DNA from: Paracidovorax sp031843945
Lineage (GTDB): Bacteria > Pseudomonadota > Gammaproteobacteria > Burkholderiales > Burkholderiaceae_C
Reading direction: 5' to 3'
Assembly: GCF_031843945.1 (NCBI RefSeq)
Contig: NZ_JAVTJJ010000004.1
Span: forward strand, 186,001-250,000
DNA length: 64,000 nt
The translations under genes were made by a program, and so were the position numbers. The notes beneath the pieces are model-generated. The model made no database searches, was not told the DNA's origin, and saw nothing but the letters and a program-made list of their open reading frames with translations. Below are positions 8,235 to 17,393 of this stretch, one piece after another. Numbering within the stretch: position 1 is the first letter of the stretch; each line of letters opens with the position of its first letter.

Positions 8235-9092
8235 ATGCAACTGTGCGGTTTCAACGTTGGACTCGACCAACGCTTCTTCCTGATCGCAGGCACCTGCTCC
8301 ATTGAAGGCCAGCAGATGTCGCTGGACGTCGCCGGGCAACTCAAGGAAATTTGCGAGCAGCTCGGCATTCCGCTGATCTACAAGGGTTCGTTCGACAAGG
8401 CCAACCGCTCGTCCGGCTCCAGCAAGCGCGGTGTGGGGCTGGAGGCTGGACTGAAGATCCTGGACGAAGTACGCCGCCAGTTGCAGCTGCCCATCCTGAC
8501 CGACGTGCACGACGCGTCCCACGTCGCAGAAGTGGCCAGCGTGGTCGACGTGCTGCAAACGCCCGCCTTCCTGTGCCGCCAAACCGACTTCATCCGTGCC
8601 GTGGCGCAATCGGGCAAGCCGGTCAACATCAAGAAGGGCCAGTTCCTGGCACCTTGGGACATGAAGAACGTGATCGACAAGGCCCGCGATGCCGCCCTGG
8701 AGGCGGGGCTGTCGCAAGACCGCTTCCTGGCCTGCGAGCGCGGTGTGAGCTTTGGCTACAACAACCTGGTGGCCGACATGACCAGCCTGGCCGAGATGCG
8801 CAAGTCGGGCGCGCCAGTGGTGTTCGACGTGACCCATTCGGTGCAAAAGCCAGGCGGCCAGGGCACGGTGAGCGGCGGCGCTCGTGAGATGGTGCCTGTG
8901 CTGGCACGCGCCGGCGTGGCCGTGGGCGTGGCAGGACTTTTCATGGAAACCCACCCCCGGCCGGCAGAGGCCTGGTCGGACGGCCCGAACGCCGTGCCGC
9001 TCAAACACATGAAGGCGCTGCTGGAAAACCTGGTGGCATTGGACACCGTCACCAAGAAGAACGGTTTTCTCGAAGACGACTTCAACGCCTGA
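8235..9092 (+). CDS. kdsA: 3-deoxy-8-phosphooctulonate (KDO-8-P) synthase
   Basis: Condenses phosphoenolpyruvate with arabinose 5-phosphate to KDO-8-phosphate for the lipopolysaccharide inner core. 285 residues, the family length, with IAGTCSIEG, YKGSFDKANRSS, PILTDVHD, NIKKGQFLAPWDM, CERGVSFGYNNLV and DVTHSVQKPGGQG. It follows pyrG by 20 bases with a ribosome binding site CCGGAGA, so they are likely co-transcribed; CTP is needed by KdsB in the same pathway. Confidence 0.96.
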   Translation: MQLCGFNVGLDQRFFLIAGTCSIEGQQMSLDVAGQLKEICEQLGIPLIYKGSFDKANRSSGSSKRGVGLEAGLKILDEVRRQLQLPILTDVHDASHVAEVASVVDVLQTPAFLCRQTDFIRAVAQSGKPVNIKKGQFLAPWDMKNVIDKARDAALEAGLSQDRFLACERGVSFGYNNLVADMTSLAEMRKSGAPVVFDVTHSVQKPGGQGTVSGGAREMVPVLARAGVAVGVAGLFMETHPRPAEAWSDGPNAVPLKHMKALLENLVALDTVTKKNGFLEDDFNA

Positions 9093-9135
9093 TTTTTGTC
9101 ACCTTGAACGAACGACACAGAACGAGCCCAGCACC

Positions 9136-9426
9136 ATGCCCAGTGGATATGTCATCGCCAGCGTTACCGTCACCGATCCCGTGCAGTACGAGGAGTACAA
9201 GAAGTGGAGCACGCACGCCATGCAGGTGCACGGGGCCGAGGTGTGCATCCGCGGAGGCAAGGTCGAAGTGCTGGAGGGCGACTGGAACCCCGGCCGTGTG
9301 GTGCTGCTGAAGTTTCCGAGCTTCGAGGCCGCGCAGGCGTTCTACGACACGCCCGAGTACCAAAAAGCCAAGGACGCGCGTGAAGGCGCTGCAGTGATGC
9401 GTATGGCGTGCATCGAGGGCGTTTAA
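9136..9426 (+). CDS. DUF1330 domain protein
   Basis: A 96-residue protein of the DUF1330 family (dimeric alpha-beta barrel fold): GYVIASVTVTDPVQYEEYKK at the start, GGKVEVLEGDW in the middle and LLKFPSFEAAQAFYDTPEY near the end. Biochemical role unknown. It sits between kdsA and eno in the same direction, 43 bases after kdsA, and is probably part of the operon. Confidence 0.85.
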   Translation: MPSGYVIASVTVTDPVQYEEYKKWSTHAMQVHGAEVCIRGGKVEVLEGDWNPGRVVLLKFPSFEAAQAFYDTPEYQKAKDAREGAAVMRMACIEGV

Positions 9427-9440
9427 ACTCGCGCTTCGTA

Positions 9441-9490
9441 ATTGATAGCTGCTCGCGCATACACATCAAGCGCTGGAGGCCGATTTCGTT
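9441..9490 (+). repeat. Dispersed double-hairpin repeat, degenerate copy A (eno leader)
   Basis: A worn copy of the repeat family found nine times in the window. It keeps GATAGCT, the second arm TCAAGCGCT and the tail GGAGGCCGATTTCG, while the first AGCGCTT arm has decayed to GCTCGCGC. It starts 14 bases after the DUF1330 stop and ends 49 bases before eno, so it would lie in the eno mRNA leader. Confidence 0.65.
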
Positions 9491-9539
9491 TGCGAGCCGC
9501 CCAGCCACCCCCGATTTGAAACTTCCCTGAAGGAAACCC

Positions 9540-10826
<1,287 letters not shown>

Positions 10827-10961
10827 GCCATTGAGCCGTTGCGCCGTGTGGGCTGAGCCAGCGACCGCTTTCGACGCTACCGGGCACTCTGCCCGGCGCC
10901 GCGCTCCTGCATGGGGCGCGGTGGCGTGCGTGCGTGCTGGCGTTGCTCTTGCGGCGGCAGT

Positions 10962-11246
10962 ATGACCCAGCGCATCGTTCCGCTCATTCTGCTGCTGCTA
11001 CTCGGCGGTGTGCATGCGCAGCTGTGGACGGGCCGCGGCAGCATCGCCCATGTGCAGGAGATGCAGGACAAAATCGCCGCGCAAAAGGCCGCCAACACCC
11101 AGGCGCGCCAGGCCAACGAGCGGCTCGCGTCCGAAGTGCACGATCTGCGCGAAGGCCTCGACATGGTCGAAGAAAAAGCGCGCAGCGAACTGGGCATGGT
11201 CAAGCCCAACGAGATCTACGTACAGATCACCGGCGTGCGCAAGTAG
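10962..11246 (+). CDS. ftsB: Cell division protein FtsB (septum formation initiator)
   Basis: A 94-residue single-pass inner-membrane protein: a membrane helix at residues 4-19 (RIVPLILLLLLGGVHAQLW), then a coiled coil (about 27-70; EMQDKIAAQKAANTQARQAN) and the conserved ERARSELGM-like segment EEKARSELGMVKPNEIYVQ. FtsB forms a complex with FtsL and FtsQ in the divisome. Location after eno is typical. The ATG at 10962 fits the membrane helix; the longer upstream frame does not. Confidence 0.92.
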   Translation: MTQRIVPLILLLLLGGVHAQLWTGRGSIAHVQEMQDKIAAQKAANTQARQANERLASEVHDLREGLDMVEEKARSELGMVKPNEIYVQITGVRK

Positions 11247-11269
11247 CCGTCGCGCGCTCGCCCAAACCC

Positions 11270-11812
11270 ATGCTCCGCATCGCACTCCTGGCTGCCCATG
11301 CGGATGAAGCGCTGGCACTGGCCCAGGCCATCCACGCGTCAGAGCTCGGCCGCTCAATATCGGGCGAGACGTGGTTCGCAGACAGCCACCCACCCTTGAT
11401 GGACGAGATGCGCCAGGCGGCAGCACCGGCGGACCAGATCTCAGACGTGCCGCGCCAGCATGCTGCGACCTACCAACTGACGCTGCTGTGCGGACTCGAA
11501 ACGGCGTCGCATCTCTACCCCGGCGACGCCGAAGCTGAGGCTCTGCATGCGCGCCTGCGCAGCGCCTTGCACACGGCCCCCGTGGCCTACCAGGTGCTGT
11601 ACGGCGACTTGCCAGCACGCCGGCGCCAGGCCTGCGAAGCAATCCAGGCCTTGGCTGGCCGTGGCATGACAGGCGGCACGCAATCGCAACGGCCATCCGC
11701 CGTGCGGGACGCCGACGACCGGCCCGCACATCTGCGCGCTTACGGCTGCGAAAAGTGCAGTGATCCGGAATGCGAGCGCCTGCTCTTCCAGCGTCTGCTG
11801 GCGTCCCACTGA
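11270..11812 (+). CDS. Hypothetical protein with C-terminal Cys cluster
   Basis: A 180-residue protein that follows ftsB by 23 bases. The N-terminal part MLRIALLAAHADEALALAQA looks like the start of an alpha/beta domain; the C-terminus has a C-x2-C-x4-C motif (YGCEKCSDPECERLLFQRLL) that could bind a metal. No family is recognised. Probably translated from the eno-ftsB transcript. Confidence 0.6.
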   Translation: MLRIALLAAHADEALALAQAIHASELGRSISGETWFADSHPPLMDEMRQAAAPADQISDVPRQHAATYQLTLLCGLETASHLYPGDAEAEALHARLRSALHTAPVAYQVLYGDLPARRRQACEAIQALAGRGMTGGTQSQRPSAVRDADDRPAHLRAYGCEKCSDPECERLLFQRLLASH

Positions 11813-11867
11813 GCCCAGCCGCACGCAGCAGTCAGTCGCTGCCAGCCGTGTTCGATCGCCGCCCGAA

Positions 11868-11930
11868 TTGCTATTATTTCAATAGCCATCAGCGCTTATC
11901 CAATAAGCGCTAGAGGCCGATTTCATTCAG
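11868..11930 (+). repeat. Dispersed double-hairpin repeat, copy B
   Basis: A full copy: inner hairpin TTGCTATTATTTCAATAGC, then AGCGCTTATCCAATAAGCGCT, then AGAGGCCGATTTCATTCAG. It lies between two convergent genes (the hypothetical gene after ftsB and hslO), where it could end transcription in either direction, although it lacks a classical U tract. Confidence 0.85.
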
Positions 11931-11979
11931 ATTTACACTTGGCAGCCTCTGGTGGTCATCAGCGGCCGCCCGTCGACGA

Positions 11980-12969
11980 CTACTGCACGGCGTCGGTGCC
12001 CGGCTGCAGTTGCACCACGCCGGTAAAGATCTGCGCTGCATCCACCGCATCAAAGCGGTATTGCTGGCCGCAATATTCGCAGCCCACTTCGATATCGTCG
12101 CGCTCGGCCAGGATGCTTTCGATCTCTTGCTGGCCCAGGCTGCGCAGCATGCTGCTCACGCGCTCGCGGCTGCAGGTGCAGGCAAAACGGGGGCCTTCCT
12201 CGCCCTGTTGCGGAGTAAAGCGCAGCAGCTTCTCGTCCCAGAAAAGGCGGCGCAGGATGGTGTCCGCGTCCAGCGACAGCAGCTCTTCGCGCGTCAGGCT
12301 GGAGGCCAGCGTGGCGATGCGGTTGTAGTCCTCGTTGTGGCCGATCTGGTCTTCGTTCTCGCGGTGGCTCAGCTCGCCGGCCAGGTTGCCCTCGCCTTTG
12401 ATCGGCATGCGCTGGATCAGCAGGCCCGCCGCTACCTTGTCGTCGGCGGCCAGAACCAGCGTGGTGTCCAGCTGCTCGGACTGCAGCATGTAGTGCTGAA
12501 GTACGTCGCTGAGCTTGTCGAGCTTTTCCTGCTGGTCGCCGTGCAGCGGCACCACGCCCTGGTAGGGCTGGCGGCCGGGCAGGCGGTCCTTGGGGTCGAG
12601 CGTGATGGCGCAGCGGCCACCGCCGCCCACGTTGACCATGTCAGACAGGCGTGCCGACTCGGCGATCTCCCCCGGCACCGACGCCGTGGCGCGCAGGCTC
12701 AGGTCAGACTGCACCTCTGCCACCGCCAGCTTCACCGGGCCGTCGCCGAACACCTGCAGCACCAGCGCGCCATTGAACTTGATGTTGGACTGCATCAGCA
12801 CCGCCGCCGCCGCCATCTCGCCCAGCAGTTCGCGCACCGGCACGGGGTAAGGTCCGGTCGCGGTGTTGCCCGCGCGGCGCGCGAGGATGTCGGTCCACGC
12901 ATCGGTCAGCCGCACCAGCATGCCGCGCACGGGCAGACCATCGAAGAGAAACTTGTGGAGTTCAGACAC
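11980..12969 (-). CDS. hslO: Redox-regulated chaperone Hsp33
   Basis: 329 residues. Hsp33 is a cytosolic holdase activated by oxidation of its zinc centre. The N-terminal substrate-binding fold shows FLFDGLPVRGMLVRLTDAW, and the C-terminal zinc switch has the CxC and CxxC pairs (CTCSRERV and VGCEYCGQQY). The start is a GTG at 12969 with AGGAAG upstream (VSELHKFLFDG); longer frames run through low-complexity sequence. It is read towards repeat copy B and away from the carbonic anhydrase gene only by spacing, both being on the minus strand. Confidence 0.93.
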   Translation of the reverse strand: MSELHKFLFDGLPVRGMLVRLTDAWTDILARRAGNTATGPYPVPVRELLGEMAAAAVLMQSNIKFNGALVLQVFGDGPVKLAVAEVQSDLSLRATASVPGEIAESARLSDMVNVGGGGRCAITLDPKDRLPGRQPYQGVVPLHGDQQEKLDKLSDVLQHYMLQSEQLDTTLVLAADDKVAAGLLIQRMPIKGEGNLAGELSHRENEDQIGHNEDYNRIATLASSLTREELLSLDADTILRRLFWDEKLLRFTPQQGEEGPRFACTCSRERVSSMLRSLGQQEIESILAERDDIEVGCEYCGQQYRFDAVDAAQIFTGVVQLQPGTDAVQ

Positions 12970-13057
12970 CCTGTGACTTCCTGCAGAAAAAAAGAAAAAT
13001 GGCCTGGCGAGCCGGGCACCTTTCGGTACACAAGCCCCCTGCCCGGCGCACCGGCGT

Positions 13058-13582
13058 TTAGCCAATGCGATGCAGCCCCGACCGGAACCGGCGGGCGTTC
13101 TCGACATAGCCCTGCGCGCTCTTGCGCAGGCCTTCGATCTGCTCGGGCGTCAGCTGCCGTACCGCTTTGGCGGGGCTGCCGATGATCATCGAGCCATCGG
13201 GGAATTCCTTGCCTTCGGTGACCAGCGCCCCCGCGCCCACCAGACAGTTGCGGCCGATCCTGGCGCCATTCAATACCACCGCGCCAATGCCTATCAGCGA
13301 TTCGTCGCCCACCGTGCAACCGTGCAGCACGACCTTGTGGCCGACCGTCACGCGCGCGCCCAGCGTCAGCGGCTGGCCGAAGTCGGCATGCAGCACGCTG
13401 CCGTCCTGCACGTTCGTGCCCGCACCGATGGTGATGGGTTCGTTGTCGCCGCGCAGCACGGCGCCGAACCAGATGCTGGCGTCCTCATGCAGTTGCACAT
13501 TGCCCATCACCTCGGCGCTGTCGGCCACCCAGGCCGAGTCCGCCACGCGCGGGGTCATGCCGTCGAGTTCGTAAAGCGCCAT
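13058..13582 (-). CDS. Gamma-class carbonic anhydrase family protein
   Basis: 174 residues forming a left-handed beta helix of hexapeptide repeats (VADSAWVADSAEVMGNVQLH onward). Conserved zinc-binding His candidates are in LHADFGQ and GHKVVLHGC, and the C-terminal helix PAKAVRQLTPEQIEGLRKSA is typical. YrdA/CaiE-type proteins of this family often show little or no carbonic anhydrase activity. It lies 88 bases upstream of hslO on the same strand and is divergent from the DUF455 gene. Confidence 0.88.
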   Translation of the reverse strand: MALYELDGMTPRVADSAWVADSAEVMGNVQLHEDASIWFGAVLRGDNEPITIGAGTNVQDGSVLHADFGQPLTLGARVTVGHKVVLHGCTVGDESLIGIGAVVLNGARIGRNCLVGAGALVTEGKEFPDGSMIIGSPAKAVRQLTPEQIEGLRKSAQGYVENARRFRSGLHRIG

Positions 13583-13628
13583 GGTGTCTCCTGCCTTGGA
13601 TGGGATGTGGAACCCTAGAATTGTAGGG

Positions 13629-14432
13629 ATGGAGCTTCGACAACGTGCCCTGCAGGTCTTGTGTATCACAGACCCTGAACAAAAAACGGCTGCAGCGCTT
13701 GATCTACAAGCGCAAGTAGCTACTATTTTAATAGCAAACGAAACGACACCTTCCGTACCGCAGCAGGTCGATCTGCCAGGCCGCCCGGCGCGGCCCGAAC
13801 TGCGGCGCCACACCGAAATGGCGCGCCGCTCACCCGCTACGCCAGAGGGCCGCGCCGTGCTGATGCACGCCATTGCCCACATCGAGTTCAACGCCATCAA
13901 CCTGGCGCTGGATGCGATCTGGCGCTTTGGCGGCATGCCCGACGCCTTCTACCGCGACTGGCTGCGCGTGGCCGGCGAAGAGGCCAGCCACTTCCGCATG
14001 CTGCAGGCTCATCTGCAAACGATGGGCCACACCTACGGTGACTTTCCTGCGCATCAGGGCCTGTGGACGATGTGCGAGAAAACGGCGCACGACATCGTCG
14101 CCCGCATGGCCCTGGTGCCCCGCACGCTGGAGGCCCGCGGCCTGGACGCCACGCCGCAGATCCAGAACAAGCTCCGGCAGGTGGGCACGCCCGACGCACT
14201 GGCAGCGGTGGAGATTCTCGATGTCATCCTGCGCGAAGAGATCGGGCACGTGGCGATTGGTAACCACTGGTATCGATTCGTATGCGAGCGTGACGGCTTT
14301 GACCCCGAAACGCACTACGGCGTGCTCGTTCGCCAGTACGAAGCGCCGCGCCTGAAGCCGCCGTTCAATGCCGCTGCACGACGCGCAGCAGGCTTCAGCG
14401 AGACGGAAATGCAGTGGCTGCAAAACGGCTGA
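13629..14432 (+). CDS. DUF455 ferritin-like protein with in-frame repeat insertion
   Basis: 267 residues of the DUF455 family, a ferritin-like four-helix fold related to di-iron proteins such as MiaE. Metal-ligand candidates are HIEFNAINLALDAIW, AGEEASHFRMLQAHL and LREEIGHVAIGNHWY (Glu/ExxH pairs). Function unknown; a di-iron hydroxylase role is only possible. Odd feature: residues about 19-37 (KTAAALDLQAQVATILIAN) are encoded by a copy of the dispersed repeat in reverse orientation without breaking the frame, between the first helix and the PGRPARPELRRH segment. Confidence 0.87.
   Translation: MELRQRALQVLCITDPEQKTAAALDLQAQVATILIANETTPSVPQQVDLPGRPARPELRRHTEMARRSPATPEGRAVLMHAIAHIEFNAINLALDAIWRFGGMPDAFYRDWLRVAGEEASHFRMLQAHLQTMGHTYGDFPAHQGLWTMCEKTAHDIVARMALVPRTLEARGLDATPQIQNKLRQVGTPDALAAVEILDVILREEIGHVAIGNHWYRFVCERDGFDPETHYGVLVRQYEAPRLKPPFNAAARRAAGFSETEMQWLQNG
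13681..13739 (-). repeat. Dispersed double-hairpin repeat, copy C, inside a coding frame
   Basis: Read on the minus strand this stretch is TTTGCTATTAAAATAGTAGC, then an arm pair around TGCGCTTGTAGATCAAGCGC, then GCAGCCGTTTTT, matching the other copies with some base changes. It is open in the frame of the DUF455 gene that contains it. Confidence 0.75.
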
Positions 14433-14581
14433 AACCGGTGCCGCCCAGCAATTGAAGCCGCGGGCGCCCGCCCTGGGCCGTGTCAGCGTTCTTTCCTACA
14501 ATGCATCGAAGCGTTTGCGCAGCCCCGGCCGTGCGATTGATGCACCATGCTGCGGCCAGCCAGCCCTCCAACTTCTTGCCC

Positions 14582-15853
14582 ATGTCCACACCCCTGTCCC
14601 CCGTAGCTGACGCGATCTTGTCCACGGATGCACCCAGTGCCACCAGCGGCGCGATGATCGCGCGGCAGGCCATCGTCAACGGGCAGCAGGCCGTCATCGG
14701 CTACGAACTCTTCAATCGCTCGCGCGCACCGGTGGACCACACTGCCGCCAGCGACGTCATCCTCGTGTTCACCGCGCTGTCGCATGCAGGCACCGAAGAC
14801 CTGGTCGGCAAAAAGCTGATCTTCGTGAACTGCACCCATGAAAGCCTGGCCGGCGGCCATCTGGAACTGGTGGACCCGGAAAAGGTGGTGCTGGAAATTC
14901 CACCGCTGGGCCATGCGGCGACCGAAGAAGTGACAACCCGCCTGCCCATCCTGTCGGAGTTGCGCGCCCGGGGTTTTCACCTGGCGTTCAACCACACGGT
15001 GCTCGAATCGGCCTACGCCCCGTGGCTGCCGCTGGCCGACTACATCAAGCTCGATCTGTCGGTGCTGGCGCCCGACCAGCTGGCCGTGCTGATCAACTAC
15101 GCCGGCCGCCAGTCCAAGGCCGAACTGATCGCCGAAAAGGTGGAAACCGCCCAGCAGTACGACATGGCCTCCAGCAAGGGCGTGCAGCTATTCCAGGGCT
15201 TCTGGTTCTCGCGCCCTGCGCTGGTCGAGGCCAAGCTGCTCAGCCCCACGCAGCACAGCATCATTCAGCTCATCAATCTGGTGCGCAACCAGGCCAGCAC
15301 CGACGAGATCGAAGAAGTGCTGAAAAAGGACGCGGGCCTGGCCTTCAACCTGATGCGGCTCATCAACTCGACCGGCTTTGGGCTGGCACGCGAGATCACG
15401 TCGTTCCGCCAGGCCGTCATGCTGATGGGCCTGAAAAAGCTGTTTCGCTGGGCGGCGCTTTTGCTGACGGCTTCGCGCAGCGGCGGCATTCCTTCGGCCG
15501 TGGGCCACACCGCCGTCGTACGCGGCCGCTTGATGGAACTGCTGGCGCTGGAAATCCTGCCCGCCGAAGAAGCCGACCAGGCTTTCGTCGTGGGCATTTT
15601 TTCGATGCTCGACGTGATGCTGAGCATGCCGCTGGCCTCCGCCGTGGGGCTGCTGCACGTGCCGCCGCCGGTGGCAGATGCCTTGCTCGAGCGCAGCGGC
15701 ACGCTGGGCCAGCTGCTGGTGCTGGCCGAGGCCTGCGAATCGCACGACGACATGGCTTTCGACCAGGCGGCGCACAGCCTTAGCCTGTCGAGCCAGCAGA
15801 TCAACTGGGCGCACTTGCAGGCGCTGGCCTGGGCCGACCACGTCGCAGACTGA
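14582..15853 (+). CDS. Degenerate EAL plus HDOD domain signalling protein (paralogue 1)
   Basis: 423 residues. N-terminal EAL-like domain (about 20-215) with GYELFNRS, FVNCTHESL, IKLDLSVL and AEKVETAQQYD; but where active phosphodiesterases have the metal-binding DDFG this protein reads LAFNHTV, so c-di-GMP hydrolysis is unlikely. C-terminal HDOD domain (about 220-400) with IIQLINLVRNQAS, LAFNLMRLINST and AVMLMGLKKLFRWAALLL. Such YuxH-type proteins are thought to be signal-output adaptors. ATG at 14582 chosen because upstream sequence is low-complexity. Confidence 0.85.
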   Translation: MSTPLSPVADAILSTDAPSATSGAMIARQAIVNGQQAVIGYELFNRSRAPVDHTAASDVILVFTALSHAGTEDLVGKKLIFVNCTHESLAGGHLELVDPEKVVLEIPPLGHAATEEVTTRLPILSELRARGFHLAFNHTVLESAYAPWLPLADYIKLDLSVLAPDQLAVLINYAGRQSKAELIAEKVETAQQYDMASSKGVQLFQGFWFSRPALVEAKLLSPTQHSIIQLINLVRNQASTDEIEEVLKKDAGLAFNLMRLINSTGFGLAREITSFRQAVMLMGLKKLFRWAALLLTASRSGGIPSAVGHTAVVRGRLMELLALEILPAEEADQAFVVGIFSMLDVMLSMPLASAVGLLHVPPPVADALLERSGTLGQLLVLAEACESHDDMAFDQAAHSLSLSSQQINWAHLQALAWADHVAD

Positions 15854-15980
15854 CCCGAAAAGAGCGCCCAGCACATACACGACGGCTCTCAATACCTGGG
15901 CGGGCTCGCTGGCGCATCGGCGAATGGGCGGATCACACGGCCTAGAATGAACGCACTCTCACCAGCCAGTGCCATTCGCC

Positions 15981-17288
15981 ATGTCGAGCCCCTCCGATTC
16001 CCACTCACCGGACTTTCAGCCCACCCAGCCGCAAGGCTTGGAGCCCGCCGGCACACCTGCGGACGACGCTGACCAACACATCATCATTGCCCGCCAGGCC
16101 ATCCTGGACGAAAGCCGCAAGGTGTTCGGCTATGAGCTGTTCGACCGATCCACCGCAGCCGACGCCCACACCGCTGCCAGCGATGCCGCGCTGCTGTTCA
16201 ACGCCCTGTCGTATGCAGGAACGGACGCGCTGGTGGGCAAGAAGACGGTGTTCATCAACTGCACCCACGAAAGCCTGGCCGGCGGCCACCTGGAGCTGAT
16301 CCACCCTGAAAAGGTGGTGCTGGAAGTGCCCACTCTGGACGAGACCGCCACCGCCGAAGAGATCGAAGGCCGCATTCCGGCGCTGGAAGGGCTGCGTGCC
16401 CGGGGCTTTAGGCTGGCATTCAGCCAGCATGTGCTGCGCCGCGCCTATGCGCGGTGGCTGCCGCTGGCCGCCTTCATCAAGCTCGACATGCTGGCCTTCC
16501 GGCCCGAGCTGGCCGAGCCGCTGGTGAAGTTCGCCCGCGCCAACAGCCAGGCCACACTGGTCGCCGAAAAGGTGGAAACGGCCGAGCAGCACGAACGCAT
16601 GTCGGCCCTGGGCGTGAAGCTCTTTCAGGGTTACTGGTTCGCCCATCCCTCGCTGGTCAAGGCGCAGACCATTCGCCCGTCGCAGGCCACCATCATCCAG
16701 CTGATCAACCTGGTGCGCCGCCAGGCCTCCACGGCGGAGATCGAAGACCTGCTCAAGAAAGACCCGACGCTGTCTTTCAACCTGCTGCGGTTTATCAATT
16801 CGTCGGGCTTCGGTCTGTCGTGCGAGGTCACGTCGTTCCGCCACGCGGTGATGATCCTGGGCCTGAAAAAACTGTTCCGCTGGGCTGCCTTGCTGATGAC
16901 GACCTCGCGCGCGGGCGGCTCGCCGCCGGCCGTGGGCCAAACCGCCGTGGTGCGTGGCCGGTTGATGGAGCTGCTGGCCGCCGAGCTGCTGCCGCCGGAA
17001 GAATGCGACAACGCGTTCGTCGTGGGCGTCTTCTCGCTGCTGGACACCATGCTGGGCGTACCGCTGGATAAGGCGCTGGAATCGGTGGCGCTGCCCCAGC
17101 CGGTGATCGATGCGCTGCTGCACGGCACGGGCGTCTTCGCCCCGTTCCTGGAACTCACCAAGGCCTGCGAAAGCGGCGACGACGTGGCCTTCGCCCGCGC
17201 GGCCGAAGCGCTGCACCTGTCCAACCGGCAGGTCAATTGGGCGCACTTGCAGGCGCTGACCTGGGCGGAAAGCCTGAACGCGGACTGA
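15981..17288 (+). CDS. Degenerate EAL plus HDOD domain signalling protein (paralogue 2)
   Basis: 435 residues, clearly a duplicate of the gene 127 bases upstream: same domain order, with GYELFDRS, FINCTHESLAGGHLEL, LAFSQHVLRRAYARWLPL (again no DDFG), AEKVETAEQHERM and an HDOD domain with FNLLRFINSSGFGLSCEVTS. The first 30 residues differ and are polar. The catalytic metal ligands are missing in both copies, so binding or scaffolding is more likely than enzymatic activity. A terminator and a repeat copy follow. Confidence 0.85.
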   Translation: MSSPSDSHSPDFQPTQPQGLEPAGTPADDADQHIIIARQAILDESRKVFGYELFDRSTAADAHTAASDAALLFNALSYAGTDALVGKKTVFINCTHESLAGGHLELIHPEKVVLEVPTLDETATAEEIEGRIPALEGLRARGFRLAFSQHVLRRAYARWLPLAAFIKLDMLAFRPELAEPLVKFARANSQATLVAEKVETAEQHERMSALGVKLFQGYWFAHPSLVKAQTIRPSQATIIQLINLVRRQASTAEIEDLLKKDPTLSFNLLRFINSSGFGLSCEVTSFRHAVMILGLKKLFRWAALLMTTSRAGGSPPAVGQTAVVRGRLMELLAAELLPPEECDNAFVVGVFSLLDTMLGVPLDKALESVALPQPVIDALLHGTGVFAPFLELTKACESGDDVAFARAAEALHLSNRQVNWAHLQALTWAESLNAD

Positions 17289-17292
17289 AGAA

Positions 17293-17321
17293 GCGGCGCC
17301 CACCACCTGCGGCGCCGTTTT
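17293..17321 (+). terminator. Terminator of the EAL-HDOD gene pair
   Basis: A 7-bp stem CGGCGCC / GGCGCCG with a 10-base loop, followed by TTTT, starting a few bases after the second EAL-HDOD stop codon. Confidence 0.7.
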
Positions 17322-17385
17322 ACTATCAATAAATGAGCTACCAGCGCTTATGGGTAGGGCGCTGGAGGCCTATTTGGCTCTCATT
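17318..17385 (+). repeat. Dispersed double-hairpin repeat, copy D
   Basis: Reads TACTATCAATAAATGAGCTA, CCAGCGCTTATGGGTAGGGCGCT, then GGAGGCCTATTTGGC. The arms are partly diverged. It sits between the convergent EAL-HDOD and Bug genes, directly after the terminator hairpin. Confidence 0.75.
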
Positions 17386-17393
17386 AGTCCGTG

